Assembly (NCBI GenBank): GCA_022447365.1
Contig: JAKVBL010000008.1
Span: 186,001-250,000 of the forward strand
Length of the DNA: 64,000 nt
Direction of reading: 5' to 3'
From: Oleiphilaceae bacterium
GTDB taxonomy: Bacteria > Pseudomonadota > Gammaproteobacteria > Pseudomonadales > Oleiphilaceae
In this document: positions 9,503 through 18,211 of the stretch, piece by piece
Numbering within the stretch: the stretch's first letter is position 1
How the letters are laid out: every line of letters begins with the position of its first letter
Program-made: the position numbers and the translations under genes
The notes under the pieces: model-generated
Seen by the model: the letters and a program-made list of their open reading frames with translations, nothing else
Database searches by the model: none
What the model was told of the DNA's origin: nothing

Positions 9503-10482
9503 TGAACATTTGCCTTTTCAACTTGGCCTGCAAAGGCGTAGAAAATCCCAAGCATGACAGAGAAAACAGTAATACCAACACCGAGTTCGATAATGATTAT
9601 GCCGTAATGCTGACCATCTACTGGGTCCGCTGCGAGCACGTTGTAGTCTAAAAAATTTGCACCGTTCAACATGCTCACAAGACCAACAGATGCGTATAGC
9701 AAAACGCCCACTGGAGCTAGATACTTAACAAATCGTGGACTTACAACTCCAACGGCTTTTCTTAAGCTAAAGGTGAGGGCGTAAAGAATAAATGCTGCAG
9801 CAGCGATAACTCCTGCCTGAAATCCACCGCCTGGACCAAAGTCACCATGAAATTGAACGTAGAGGGCAAACAAGATGATTAGGGGAATAGAGATTTTCGC
9901 AACCACGCGTAGCACTTTATGCTGGGTAAGGCCTTGTTCTTGCGCAAGGAGTTCCGTTGGTTTCCCGCGCACACCTAATAAACTGAATACGCCAATCGCC
10001 GCTGCAAATACAACAACTGTCTCGCCAAAGGTGTCAAAGCCACGATAACTAGCTAGGACCGAGGTCACCATATTAGGAAGACCAATCTCTGTCGGTGATG
10101 TCTCAATGTAGCGCGGCGCAACGTGCTCATGCACAGGGTTATCTGCTAAACCAAAGAGGGGCATATCAAACGTCCCGTATATCAGCGCACCACCAGTTAA
10201 AAGAACGATTAAGGTCGCAAAGGTATGACTATGTAAACTGAGTTTTTCTTTACGGCCCGTAATAGCAATCGTACTTAGCATTAATACGGTAGAGATACCC
10301 GCGCCAACGGACGCTTCAGTAAACGCAACATCAACGGCATCAAGAGTTACAAACAAGGCCGCACATAGAAAACTGTATATACCAAAGAGCATCACGACAG
10401 AAAACAAATCTTTAATATAGATGATGCGAAATGCGGTGATCACGAGCATCGCGAGAAGAATGAGGTCTATTAAAACAGTCAT
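9499..10482 (-). CDS. Fused MbhD/DUF4040 - MnhB antiporter subunit (MrpA C-terminus plus MrpB)
   Basis: A 327-residue membrane protein made of pieces that are usually separate or sit on MrpA. Residues 1-75 match the DUF4040/MbhD domain (FTEASVGAGISTVLML, with a conserved glutamate). Residues about 130-180 look like MbhE (YRGFDTFGETVVVFAAAIGV). Residues about 195-325 are MnhB (HGDFGPGGGFQAGVIAAAAFI). The ATG at 10480-10482 was chosen because it overlaps the mrpG stop by one base (TAATG); a longer frame reaches 11 codons into mrpG without a ribosome site. The fusion supplies the C-terminal part of MrpA, whose N-terminal NuoL-like part is not present as such in this operon. Confidence 0.88.
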   Translation of the reverse strand: MTVLIDLILLAMLVITAFRIIYIKDLFSVVMLFGIYSFLCAALFVTLDAVDVAFTEASVGAGISTVLMLSTIAITGRKEKLSLHSHTFATLIVLLTGGALIYGTFDMPLFGLADNPVHEHVAPRYIETSPTEIGLPNMVTSVLASYRGFDTFGETVVVFAAAIGVFSLLGVRGKPTELLAQEQGLTQHKVLRVVAKISIPLIILFALYVQFHGDFGPGGGFQAGVIAAAAFILYALTFSLRKAVGVVSPRFVKYLAPVGVLLYASVGLVSMLNGANFLDYNVLAADPVDGQHYGIIIIELGVGITVFSVMLGIFYAFAGQVEKANVQ

Positions 10483-10811
10483 TAGCTCACTCCGTCCTTG
10501 GCCTTTTCTTGGCACTCAGGAATAGTTAGCAAACCACCATGGCGCGCCGACTTCGCTAAGGCATGAGAACCTGTCGGTCCAGTCAGCAACAAGAAGAATA
10601 AAATAAACAGTAACTTAACCGTGACTAAGTCAAAATTCGTTTGAAGTGCTAAGCCAAGAATTATACAAACCGCACCCGAAGAATCGGTGACGGAAGACGC
10701 GTGAATGCGCGTAAAAAAATCTGGAAAACGGAATAAACCAATCGCTCCCGACAGGCTAAATATAAAACCTAAAAGAAGCAGTGCCGCGCTAAGATAGTCT
10801 AGAGCACTCAC
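10482..10811 (-). CDS. mrpG: Na+/H+ antiporter subunit MrpG
   Basis: A 109-residue protein with three membrane helices of the MnhG/PhaG family. The signature GLFRFPDFFTRIHASSVTDSSGA (shown here in part) near residues 26-48 and the LLTGPTGSHALAKSA segment are diagnostic. It starts 17 bp after mrpF and shares one base with the fused A/B gene that follows. It is a structural subunit of the Mrp complex; no ion-binding role is assigned. Confidence 0.92.
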   Translation of the reverse strand: MSALDYLSAALLLLGFIFSLSGAIGLFRFPDFFTRIHASSVTDSSGAVCIILGLALQTNFDLVTVKLLFILFFLLLTGPTGSHALAKSARHGGLLTIPECQEKAKDGVS

Positions 10812-10828
10812 GTATAGTCCTTATAATT

Positions 10829-11095
10829 TTAGTTAGATTCTGACGTGTACTCGAAAAACCTGAGTACTGCGACCATACCTATAAAGTTAATTAGCGCATA
10901 CACGATGGCGATATCCAGAAAATCTGGTCGTCCCATAATGAAGCCAATCGTTGCGATGAATAAAACCGTCTTGGTGCCAAACATATTCACACCGAGAATT
11001 CTGTCATAAACAGTTGGGGCAACCATTGCTCGGGCTAGAGCAATCGCCATTACAATCAATATTCCTAGGCCGGATGCGGCAAGTACACTATCCAT
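10829..11095 (-). CDS. mrpF: Na+/H+ antiporter subunit MrpF
   Basis: An 88-residue protein with three membrane helices, MnhF/PhaF family, with the typical ARAMVAPTVYDRILGVNMFGT loop after helix 1 (partial) and RPDFLDIAIVYALINF. The open frame extends 27 codons further upstream, but that part lies inside mrpE. The ATG at 11093-11095 gives the normal family length and an 8-bp overlap with the mrpE stop, so it was chosen. Confidence 0.92.
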   Translation of the reverse strand: MDSVLAASGLGILIVMAIALARAMVAPTVYDRILGVNMFGTKTVLFIATIGFIMGRPDFLDIAIVYALINFIGMVAVLRFFEYTSESN

Positions 11096-11567
11096 TTTTC
11101 TTACCCCATGTTTTAGCAATCTTATCTGCCATACCGCCTTGCTCGAGCTCTTCAATCGAAGAAGATTCGAGTGCATGAACGGTCACTTCTTCCTCATCCA
11201 AATCGACGCTTAAAGTCCCTGGGGTCAAAGTAATGGAATTTGCATAAAGGACCTTCTTATTTTCCGGAACGGACGAAACAGGCAATTTCGCAATGGAAGG
11301 CGAGACCTTGGTTTTACCTGTCCAAATAAGGCGGGTCACTTGAATACTAGAAAGAAAAATCTGATAAAGAAGCCAAGGTATATATATCAATGCAGCAAGA
11401 GGTGAACCGATTGTTCTAGGTTGCTCGTCAATCACATCCATTCGTTTGATTACAAGTAGAACGATAGCGACAGATATAGCACCAAAACTCAGTAAAAGAG
11501 GTTGCATAAAGCCAGAAAGAAGCAGCCAAAAAACCGCTAACAAGATTGTCCATTTTGCGAGGTACAT
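11088..11567 (-). CDS. mrpE: Na+/H+ antiporter subunit MrpE
   Basis: A 159-residue protein, first gene of the operon. Two N-terminal membrane helices are followed by a cytoplasmic domain with the MnhE pattern (VLYANSITLTPGTLSVDL) and the EEVTVHAL segment. MrpE supports assembly or activity of the antiporter. The full gene order is E-F-G-(A/B fusion)-C-D-D'-small protein-D'', an archaeal- or cyanobacterial-like layout, not the Bacillus ABCDEFG order. The promoter should lie in 11568-11700. Confidence 0.92.
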   Translation of the reverse strand: MYLAKWTILLAVFWLLLSGFMQPLLLSFGAISVAIVLLVIKRMDVIDEQPRTIGSPLAALIYIPWLLYQIFLSSIQVTRLIWTGKTKVSPSIAKLPVSSVPENKKVLYANSITLTPGTLSVDLDEEEVTVHALESSSIEELEQGGMADKIAKTWGKKNG

Positions 11568-11636
11568 AGACCTTTATCCTATTTTTATTTGGCCATCGCT
11601 TTGCGATAGCTCTCATAAAAGCGGGACAACTCTAAC

Positions 11637-11666
11637 GGGTAAGTTTCGATTTGGAAACTTACCGTT
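11637..11666. repeat. Perfect palindrome upstream of the Mrp operon
   Basis: GGTAAGTTTC and GAAACTTACC form a 10-bp perfect inverted repeat around a 6-base centre, extendable with one bulge to AACG/CGTT. It lies about 70-95 bp upstream of mrpE and 35 bp after the monooxygenase stop. On the minus strand no T-run follows, so it suits a regulator site at least as well as a terminator. Confidence 0.5.
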
Positions 11667-11698
11667 TTCTTAGAATTATAAGTTACGCGCTCAAATTA

Positions 11699-13168
11699 TT
11701 ACTGAGTATATGAGGCGAATTGAAGGTCTTCATCATTCGGAATACGCATTTCCTTGACCCAACGCCCCCAAGTATATGGCCATAAAATTGGGTTACCTTG
11801 TGCATCAAGATACCAACTTGTACACCCGCCAACCCACGCTGTCGCATCAAGGCCGTCCTTAACATAGGCGTTAAAGTTTTCTACCGCAATGTTTGTCGGT
11901 TCAACGGCATCAAACTTGCCACTGCGCCACTGGTTAATGAGCTTCATCAGGTAACCACACTGTACTTCACTCATCGCGATAACTGAGAAATTACCGATCG
12001 GCGTGTTAGGTCCGAGAGTTAAGAAGAAGTTGGGAAACTTGGGTATTAACATAGAGCGATACACGCCTACGTTTTCCGCCCACGCATCATTGATATGGGT
12101 GTTATCTTTACCAATTAAGTTCATTGGGCGCATATACGCTAGCGGATCAAAGCCTGTAGACAGAACAAGCGTATCTAACTCATGCAACTTACCATCTTTA
12201 GTCACGACACCTTTGGGCTCGATATGATCTATTCCTTCAGTAATAAGTGCCGCATTGTCCTTTTGAATCGCCTTATAGAAAGTCGTATTGATAATTAAAC
12301 GCTTACAACCAACTTGATAGTCGGGACGCAATTTGCGTCTAAGTTCAGGATCTTTGATTGCTAGCTTAAGGTTGAGTTTGACGAAAAACTCCATCAAAAA
12401 ACGCTGAATTTTATGGCCTGTCACAGCTTTAGTGAAAAAATGCTCGACGAAAAACTTACCACTAGCGCGGCTGATACGGTTTAGAGTCGGAAACTTACCT
12501 AATAAGCGTTTTACAAAATTTGGAATTGAAAAGTCCCTCAAGGGAAGAATCCATTGAGGCGTACGTTGGAATACGTTTACCTTTGCCCCAGAGTTAATGA
12601 GTTCTGGAATACACTGAGCGGCTGTAGAGCCCGTTCCGACAATACCAACAGACTGTGTCGCATCGAGTTGAACATCATGATTCCAATTAGAGGTATGGAA
12701 CATGTTTCCTTCAAAGGAATCTAAACCTGGAATGTCGGGAAGGCTTGGATGATGCAGTATACCTGTCGCGGAAATAACGAAATCACATTCATAGTTATCA
12801 CCAGTGCTGGTCGCCACTTTCCATACACCGTTATCAAACTTGGCTTCAGTAACCGTTTCATTAAAACGAATCATTGGCCGTAGCTCGTATTTATCAACCA
12901 CGTTCTCGAAGTATTCTTGGATTTCATTACCACGAGCGAAAAAATTACTCCAATTAGGATTTGGCTCAAACGAATAGGTATACATGTGAGAGGGTATGTC
13001 ACACGCTACGCCAGGGTAAGTATTCTCACGCCATGTTCCACCGACTTTTTCTTTTTTTTCGAGAACAATTACTTTCTCAATACCCGCATCTTTGAGCTTT
13101 TTCGCCATCAGAATACCTGTCATGCCAGCACCGATGACAATGACTGATGGATTACGTTTAAAAGACAT
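11699..13168 (-). CDS. Flavin-containing monooxygenase, Baeyer-Villiger type
   Basis: A 489-residue FAD- and NADPH-dependent monooxygenase. The first Rossmann motif GAGMTG (residue 13 on) binds FAD. FEGNMFHTSNWN (about residue 155) matches the Baeyer-Villiger fingerprint FXGXXXHXXXW(P/D), with Asn in the last position instead of Pro or Asp. GTGSTAAQ (about 178) is the NADPH site. Such enzymes insert oxygen into ketones or oxidise heteroatoms; the substrate cannot be told. The ATG at 13166-13168 was chosen because homologues begin a few residues before the GXGXXG motif; the frame continues 19 codons upstream. It is a single gene, divergent from mqo. It might serve breakdown of cyclic or long-chain ketones. 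Confidence 0.88.
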   Translation of the reverse strand: MSFKRNPSVIVIGAGMTGILMAKKLKDAGIEKVIVLEKKEKVGGTWRENTYPGVACDIPSHMYTYSFEPNPNWSNFFARGNEIQEYFENVVDKYELRPMIRFNETVTEAKFDNGVWKVATSTGDNYECDFVISATGILHHPSLPDIPGLDSFEGNMFHTSNWNHDVQLDATQSVGIVGTGSTAAQCIPELINSGAKVNVFQRTPQWILPLRDFSIPNFVKRLLGKFPTLNRISRASGKFFVEHFFTKAVTGHKIQRFLMEFFVKLNLKLAIKDPELRRKLRPDYQVGCKRLIINTTFYKAIQKDNAALITEGIDHIEPKGVVTKDGKLHELDTLVLSTGFDPLAYMRPMNLIGKDNTHINDAWAENVGVYRSMLIPKFPNFFLTLGPNTPIGNFSVIAMSEVQCGYLMKLINQWRSGKFDAVEPTNIAVENFNAYVKDGLDATAWVGGCTSWYLDAQGNPILWPYTWGRWVKEMRIPNDEDLQFASYTQ

Positions 13169-13509
13169 GATTAATCCGTTTATAAATGTACAAGCGAATA
13201 GCTTAATACAGGCCGAGGATGGCATTTAATGTCCTTGCCAACGCATCAGTTGTTATCAGAGGACAGTTAAAAGATAAGTACATAAAATCAATCACTTAAA
13301 GTCTGACATTTTATTAATCTGGTCTAACCTCCAATGAAATCGCACATTTAACCGTTTCAAATGAGATGCTTATATGGAGTAATTATCTGCTGAATAGTGT
13401 TTGATGTTAATATTCGCGCGTTTTATCGAACGCAGTGCAAGTTTTTATAAAAAACGTTGTGTCTAATGGCTTAAAAGGCCTAAAGCAGCTTTCAACACAG
13501 GTACACAAA
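13169..13509. other. Divergent intergenic region, monooxygenase / mqo
   Basis: These 341 bp hold the promoters of both divergent genes. The stretch 13435-13509 is open in frame with mqo from a GTG, but lacks a ribosome site and any family similarity. I see no well-formed operator or terminator here. Confidence 0.4.
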
Positions 13510-14964
13510 ATGGACGTAGTAATTATTGGTGCCGGTATTATGGGCGTTACTTTCGCGCATATCGCCAAAACCGTTGACCCTAATCTGAATATAACGATTC
13601 TAGAGCGCCTTGATCAGGCTGCTGGAAGCAACTCAAGTGTTTTTAATAATGCAGGTACCGGTCACGAAGCGAATTGCGAATTAAACTACACACCTGTCGA
13701 TGAAGAAGTTATCAGTGTTGAAAAAGCCTTAGACATCCACGCGCAATTCAACGTCGCTAAGCAATATTGGGCAAACTTAGTAAAGAACGGAATCATTAAA
13801 GATCCCGAAAGCTTTATTCACCCGACGAAGCACTGCACGCTGGTAAACGAAGACAGTATTAATCTTCTACACATGCGCTATAAAGAGATGGCATCGCACC
13901 ATTTCTTTGACGAGATGAAGTTGTCAGAAGACTTCGATGAAATTCAAAGCTGGATTCCACTAACGATGGAAGGTCGATCTCGTCATCAGAAGATGGCTGC
14001 AACACGCGTTGACCATGGCACCGATGTCAACTTCGAGTCGATTACTAAGCAACTTGCTCAGCATATGGAAAATGAGCAGAGTACGGATATTCATTACAAT
14101 ACGCATGTTAAACGCGTGCACAAGAGCCCATCTGGTAGCTGGTTGATTGAATGCGAACAAAACGGCGTGGCGAAACAGGTGCGCGCAGACAAGCTATTTG
14201 TTGGCGCCGGCGGTGGTGCTTTCCCTATTTTAAAAGCGAGCCATCTACCAGCAGGTCGGCGCTTCTCAGGTTTCCCAGTTGGTGGTCGTTTTCTTGCAGC
14301 AGAGATAGATAAAGAAGTCGCCCAATCATATGGCGCAAAAACATATGGTAAAGCCGCTGTTGGCGCACCGCCAATGTCAGTTCCGCACTTAGATCTGCGT
14401 GTTGCTGACGGTAAATATTATCTACTATTTGGCCCATTTGCGACGTTCTCGCCGATTTTAGAGAAGGGTAGAGGAATCGTGGAGTTCATTCGAATGGTCC
14501 ATTTACACGACATTCCTAACCTTCTTAATGTTGCCCGTGAACATTTCCCTCTCGTCACTTACTTGTTTAAAGAAACATTCAAGGGCGAAAGCGCGATGTT
14601 AAAAACACTTGATGAGTTTGCGCCGGGTCTTAGCACTAAATTCAATTGGAAGGTAGTTCAAGCAGGCCAGCGCGTTCAGATCATTAAAGATGGCGATCTA
14701 CAAATGGGTACTGAAATTGTGACGTCTGAAGATTTGAGCTACGGAACATTGTTAGGCGCTTCGCCTGGAGCATCAGTCTCCCCAGAAGTTATGCTGCGCT
14801 GTGTTAAAACGTTGTTTCCAAAAATCGTCAAGAAAGAAGCAGCTCAAGAACGCCTTAAAACGCTCTTCGATGAAACTGATGTGGATGTGCTCATTGAGGA
14901 TGCAGATAAATATAGAGAAATCAGAAACAGCGCTGACAAAATTCTCGGAATTAGAGAAATCTAA
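13510..14964 (+). CDS. mqo: Malate:quinone oxidoreductase
   Basis: A 484-residue peripheral membrane flavoprotein that oxidises malate to oxaloacetate and passes the electrons to quinone, replacing or supplementing malate dehydrogenase in the TCA cycle. The N-terminal FAD motif is VVIIGAGIMG, followed by SNSSVFNNAGTGHEANCELN (conserved NAGTGH stretch). FVGAGGGAFPILKAS, SGFPVGGRF and LLFGPFATFSP are further MQO family marks, and QAGQRVQIIKDG near residue 405 is the conserved C-terminal segment. The ATG at 13510 was chosen because it places the GXGXXG motif at residue 8; a GTG 75 bp upstream is possible but unsupported. It stands alone. Confidence 0.93.
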   Translation: MDVVIIGAGIMGVTFAHIAKTVDPNLNITILERLDQAAGSNSSVFNNAGTGHEANCELNYTPVDEEVISVEKALDIHAQFNVAKQYWANLVKNGIIKDPESFIHPTKHCTLVNEDSINLLHMRYKEMASHHFFDEMKLSEDFDEIQSWIPLTMEGRSRHQKMAATRVDHGTDVNFESITKQLAQHMENEQSTDIHYNTHVKRVHKSPSGSWLIECEQNGVAKQVRADKLFVGAGGGAFPILKASHLPAGRRFSGFPVGGRFLAAEIDKEVAQSYGAKTYGKAAVGAPPMSVPHLDLRVADGKYYLLFGPFATFSPILEKGRGIVEFIRMVHLHDIPNLLNVAREHFPLVTYLFKETFKGESAMLKTLDEFAPGLSTKFNWKVVQAGQRVQIIKDGDLQMGTEIVTSEDLSYGTLLGASPGASVSPEVMLRCVKTLFPKIVKKEAAQERLKTLFDETDVDVLIEDADKYREIRNSADKILGIREI

Positions 14965-14976
14965 TTAGGGCAAAGT

Positions 14977-16888
14977 TTAATTATCTAATACGTGCTTTAT
15001 TAACCCTTGATAAAGCACGTTGACATCAACTGGTTTTGCGATGCAATCGTCGAAACCAGTTTCCTCATATATTTTCTATCATCAGCCATGACGTTTGCTG
15101 TAAGCGCGATTACTTTCTGCTGCTTGTCAGTGCTTCTGATATGCTCACACGCAGTATTGCCACCCATGACCGGCATTTGAATATCCACCAATATCAAGTC
15201 AAACACTTCATGCTTTAAAAGATCTAAGCACTCTTGACCGTTCTCAGCGATCATGACGTCTGCGTTCGTTGGCGAAAGCATGGTTTCACATACCACTTGG
15301 TTAATTTGATTATCCTCAACTATGAGTACGCGTTTGCCTGACAAATCTGGCGGAGGCACATCTGCCTTTTCTTCTTTAAGCTCAGCTGCCTCAGCGAACT
15401 CTAAAGGCAGGGAAACAGTAAACTCTGTGCCTTTGCCTTGCACGCTTACTACAGACAGATCTCCACTCATTAAATCGACTAAAGCTTTTGTGATCGGGAC
15501 ACCTAAACCTGTCCCACCAAATTCTCGAGTTGTAGTTATGTCGGCCTGTTCAAATCGAGAAAAGACTTTCTCTACCTGATCTTGGCTCGTGCCAATACCG
15601 GTATCTGCTATTTTGATTTGGACGCGCTGCCCAGCTTGCGATCCAACGCAATCAACATGGATCATCATACTCCCTTCCTCTGTAAACTTAATCGCGTTTG
15701 AACAGAGGTTGAGTAAGATTTGCTTGATCCGTAAAGGTTGCCCTTGTAGTAATGATTAAACTCTCGAGGAAAAATAAACTCTAATCCGATTCCTTTTTCT
15801 GAGGCCGCGTCTTTAAACATGAACTCTGCAGTTTCTACTAGATCAACAATATCGAACGGAATGCACTCTAGTTCAATCTTACCAGCCTCAATTTTCGAGT
15901 AGTCGAGAATGTCGTTCACGATTGAAAGTAGGGAATTACACGATGTACGACCTTTATCGATCAAGTCATAATAGATAGGGCTATGTGAGAACTTATTGTA
16001 ACGTAGAAGTTGAAACATGCCGTATATACCATTGATCGGCGTTCTGACTTCATGGCTCATATTTGCTAAGAACTCACTCTTACTCTGATTCGCGTTCTCT
16101 GCCTGAATGCGAGCCGCATCTAATTCATCAAGTGATGCCTGAATACTTGTACGAATGTCTTAAAAAGCGACGACGAGATCTTTTATCTCTCCATGCGCCT
16201 CAACAACCTTGAAATTAGTATTCACGCCTTTGCGAAAGCTCTTCGCTGACGTGCCAAGATCGATCAAAGGTTGGATGACACGCTTGTTCATCAATACAAC
16301 AAATACGCGCATAAACCCGATGAGAACGAACAATGTTGACATTGATGTGAATGTACTATGGCCTTGCGCGCCTGTATGACTTTTCACGCTCGATTACTAA
16401 GTGGCGCTCTTCTGCAATAAAGTCTGAGATAAGTTCTCTAATCTCGACCATTGTCTTACCTCTTCACTAGATCGAGCGATTCATTACACTTCCCCTCGTC
16501 AACCAAATCAATAGTTTGTTGTAGCTCATCAAACTTCACATCGATCAGTGTCATCAACTTTTCTAAGCGGACTTGCTGATTAGGATTATCTGACGTTAAG
16601 ACTTGAAGATTACTAGCGGCATCTTTCGCTGCCTTGATTCCGAAAAATAGGGCTCTAAATAATCACCGGCTTCGGTCAAGTGATAACCTCGTTGGCCAGT
16701 TTCAGCATCTGTTATTTAGCTCATTAGTTCTGTCGATTTCTGAAGTACTTCATGCATGTGCAGAACCAATGCCTCATTAGTAGTTGAAGTGTCGTGACTT
16801 TTATTTAGGAGCAGGGCATTCAGAGCGCCAATCAGCAAAAAAATGCTGAGAAAAAGAAAACGGAGCGTTTAAGCGTAATGTTAGTCAT
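14977..16888 (-). pseudogene. Decayed CHASE3-HisKA-HATPase-REC hybrid sensor kinase
   Basis: Joined over several frames the minus strand encodes a full hybrid kinase. It has an N-terminal helix, a CHASE3 domain (ITDAETGQRGYHL, then GDYLEPYF), a second helix, a HAMP-like linker, HisKA ([16 protein letters not shown]), HATPase ([23 protein letters not shown]) and a receiver (VLIVEDNQ, DLILVDIQMPVM, ALTAN). Lesions seen: a frameshift near 16840, a TAG-like stop after ELMS near 16720, further breaks near 16480-16650, an in-frame TAA at 16160-16162, a one-base loss near 15735, and a one-base shift near 15060 that displaces the tail FDDCIAKPVDVNVLYQGL. With six or more defects it is certainly non-functional. 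No partner response regulator is nearby. Confidence 0.85.
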
Positions 16889-16989
16889 TTGACGTGTTCG
16901 TCAGATAAAGTGTGACACAAGCGTAGTAAAAATTTACGCAAGCTCAATGATCAATCAGATTTTCCTATAACTAAGACGTGGTTAACGTA

Positions 16990-17033
16990 ACTTTATATAT
17001 GGCCTGACATTACTTTACATATGGCCTGAAATG
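16990..17033 (+). repeat. Tandem 22-bp direct repeat upstream of the lipase gene
   Basis: Two adjoining 22-base copies (16990-17011 and 17012-17033) share 19 of 22 bases, with the common core ATATGGCCTGA. The period equals about two helical turns, so both copies face the same side. The copies lie about 60-105 bp upstream of the start predicted by the sigma-54-like element, where an activator would bind. Confidence 0.6.
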
Positions 17034-17068
17034 CTAAGCATAGTCTTTTAGACTTATTGCTCTAAAAA

Positions 17069-17084
17069 TGGCCAGTTGGTAGCA
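17069..17084 (+). promoter_or_regulatory. Candidate sigma-54 promoter of the lipase operon
   Basis: TGGCCAGTTGGTAGCA keeps the GG-N10-GC spacing and matches 9 of 12 fixed positions of the sigma-54 consensus (TGGCACGNNNNTTGCW). The predicted transcript would start near 17095. Sigma-54 control is known for lipA of Pseudomonas aeruginosa. The rest of 16889-17189 shows nothing else recognisable. Confidence 0.4.
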
Positions 17085-17189
17085 TTCACGCCGCTGGTAC
17101 ATGACGTCATTCAAACAACGTTATATATAGGAAGTAATAACGTTTAAGGAATGTTGTACGTCGTTTTAATATAAAAACAAAAGGAATCG

Positions 17190-18149
17190 ATGATGCAATT
17201 CAAACTAAAGAAAGTATTCTTAGCGAGCGCCATATTCTTTGGCATGCTCATTCAAAGCTCTGCAGCAAACGCTATCTGTTGGTGGTGGCAAGATTGCAAA
17301 GCTTATCAAACTCAGCATCCAATTGTTCTGGTACATGGTCTGAATAGTTTCGACAGCATCTTAGGCATAGATTCTTTCTATGGCGTGAAAGGCGAATTGG
17401 AAGAGCGCGGAGCAACGGTTTACATTCCTAATCTTACAGCGTGGGAAGACGGCTACGTACGTGGCGAACAGTTGTTGGCATACTTAGAAGAGTTGCAAGC
17501 GATCACAGGTGCACAAAAGTTCAACTTGATCGGCCATAGCTTAGGTTCACCAACTAGCCGTTATGTTGCAGGTGTTCGTCCAGACTTAGTTGCTTCTGTT
17601 ACCTCAGTAAACGGTGCAAACGGTGGATCAGGTTTTGCGGACGCAGCAAGAGGAATCGTTCCTGTAGGTGGTGGCGCAGAGGCACTGATTGAAGGTGCGC
17701 TTAACTTCCTTGGAGACATCATTGACTCTCTTGCCGGCAATCCTGAATACACGCAAGACGCTTTAGCTGCGGTAACGTTCCTAACAACACCTGGCGCGGA
17801 AGAATTCAACGACTTGTTCCCAGCAGGCCGTCCAACGACTTCATGTGGCGAAGGCGCAGGTGAAGTAGATGGTGTCCGTTATTGGTCTTGGGGCGGCGAT
17901 TTCTTGCTAACCAACGCGCTTGATATTTCTGACCCATTCTTGGCTTTCACCGGCGCAACGATCTCTGGTCGCAATGATGGTCTAGTAGGTACTTGTCAAC
18001 AGCGCTGGGGTGATGTTCTACGCGTGAACTACAACATTAACCACCTTGATGGCGTTAACTTGTTCTTCGGCTTATCAAACTTATTGGAAGTCGATCCAGT
18101 TGTATTGTTTGAAAACCATGCACGTCGACTTAAGTCAGCAGGCTTATAG
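17190..18149 (+). CDS. lipA: Secreted triacylglycerol lipase (family I)
   Basis: A 319-residue precursor of an extracellular lipase that hydrolyses triacylglycerols. Residues 1-28 are a Sec signal peptide (cleavage probably after SSAANA). The oxyanion region is VLVHGLNSF (residues 47-55) and the nucleophile is Ser117 in GHSLGSPTSRYVAG; most family I.1/I.2 lipases have GHSHGG here. TTSCGEGAG and VGTCQQRWG supply the conserved disulphide pair, and the catalytic His is in NINHLDGVN. AAGGA precedes two adjacent ATGs (17190 and 17193); the second has the better spacing. The foldase gene follows, so export is probably by the type II system after folding in the periplasm. Confidence 0.93.
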   Translation: MMQFKLKKVFLASAIFFGMLIQSSAANAICWWWQDCKAYQTQHPIVLVHGLNSFDSILGIDSFYGVKGELEERGATVYIPNLTAWEDGYVRGEQLLAYLEELQAITGAQKFNLIGHSLGSPTSRYVAGVRPDLVASVTSVNGANGGSGFADAARGIVPVGGGAEALIEGALNFLGDIIDSLAGNPEYTQDALAAVTFLTTPGAEEFNDLFPAGRPTTSCGEGAGEVDGVRYWSWGGDFLLTNALDISDPFLAFTGATISGRNDGLVGTCQQRWGDVLRVNYNINHLDGVNLFFGLSNLLEVDPVVLFENHARRLKSAGL

Positions 18150-18158
18150 AAAATAGGA

Positions 18159-18184
18159 AAGGGGCTCAATAGCCCCTTCTTTTA
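18159..18184 (+). terminator. Stem-loop between lipase and foldase genes
   Basis: AAGGGGCT and AGCCCCTT pair around a CAAT loop, followed by a T-rich run. Lying between cotranscribed partners, it probably lets only part of the transcripts continue, giving more lipase than foldase. Confidence 0.75.
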
Positions 18185-18211
18185 TTCTACTTAGTTAAGT
18201 GTGAACACATT

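Noticed and set aside
10829-11176. Longer MrpF with 27 extra residues
   Set aside because: The extra part overlaps mrpE and the family length fits the inner ATG at 11095.
15000-16387. Three separate short kinase and receiver genes
   Set aside because: They are pieces of one gene split by frameshifts and stops; each lacks needed parts and they join into one standard domain order.
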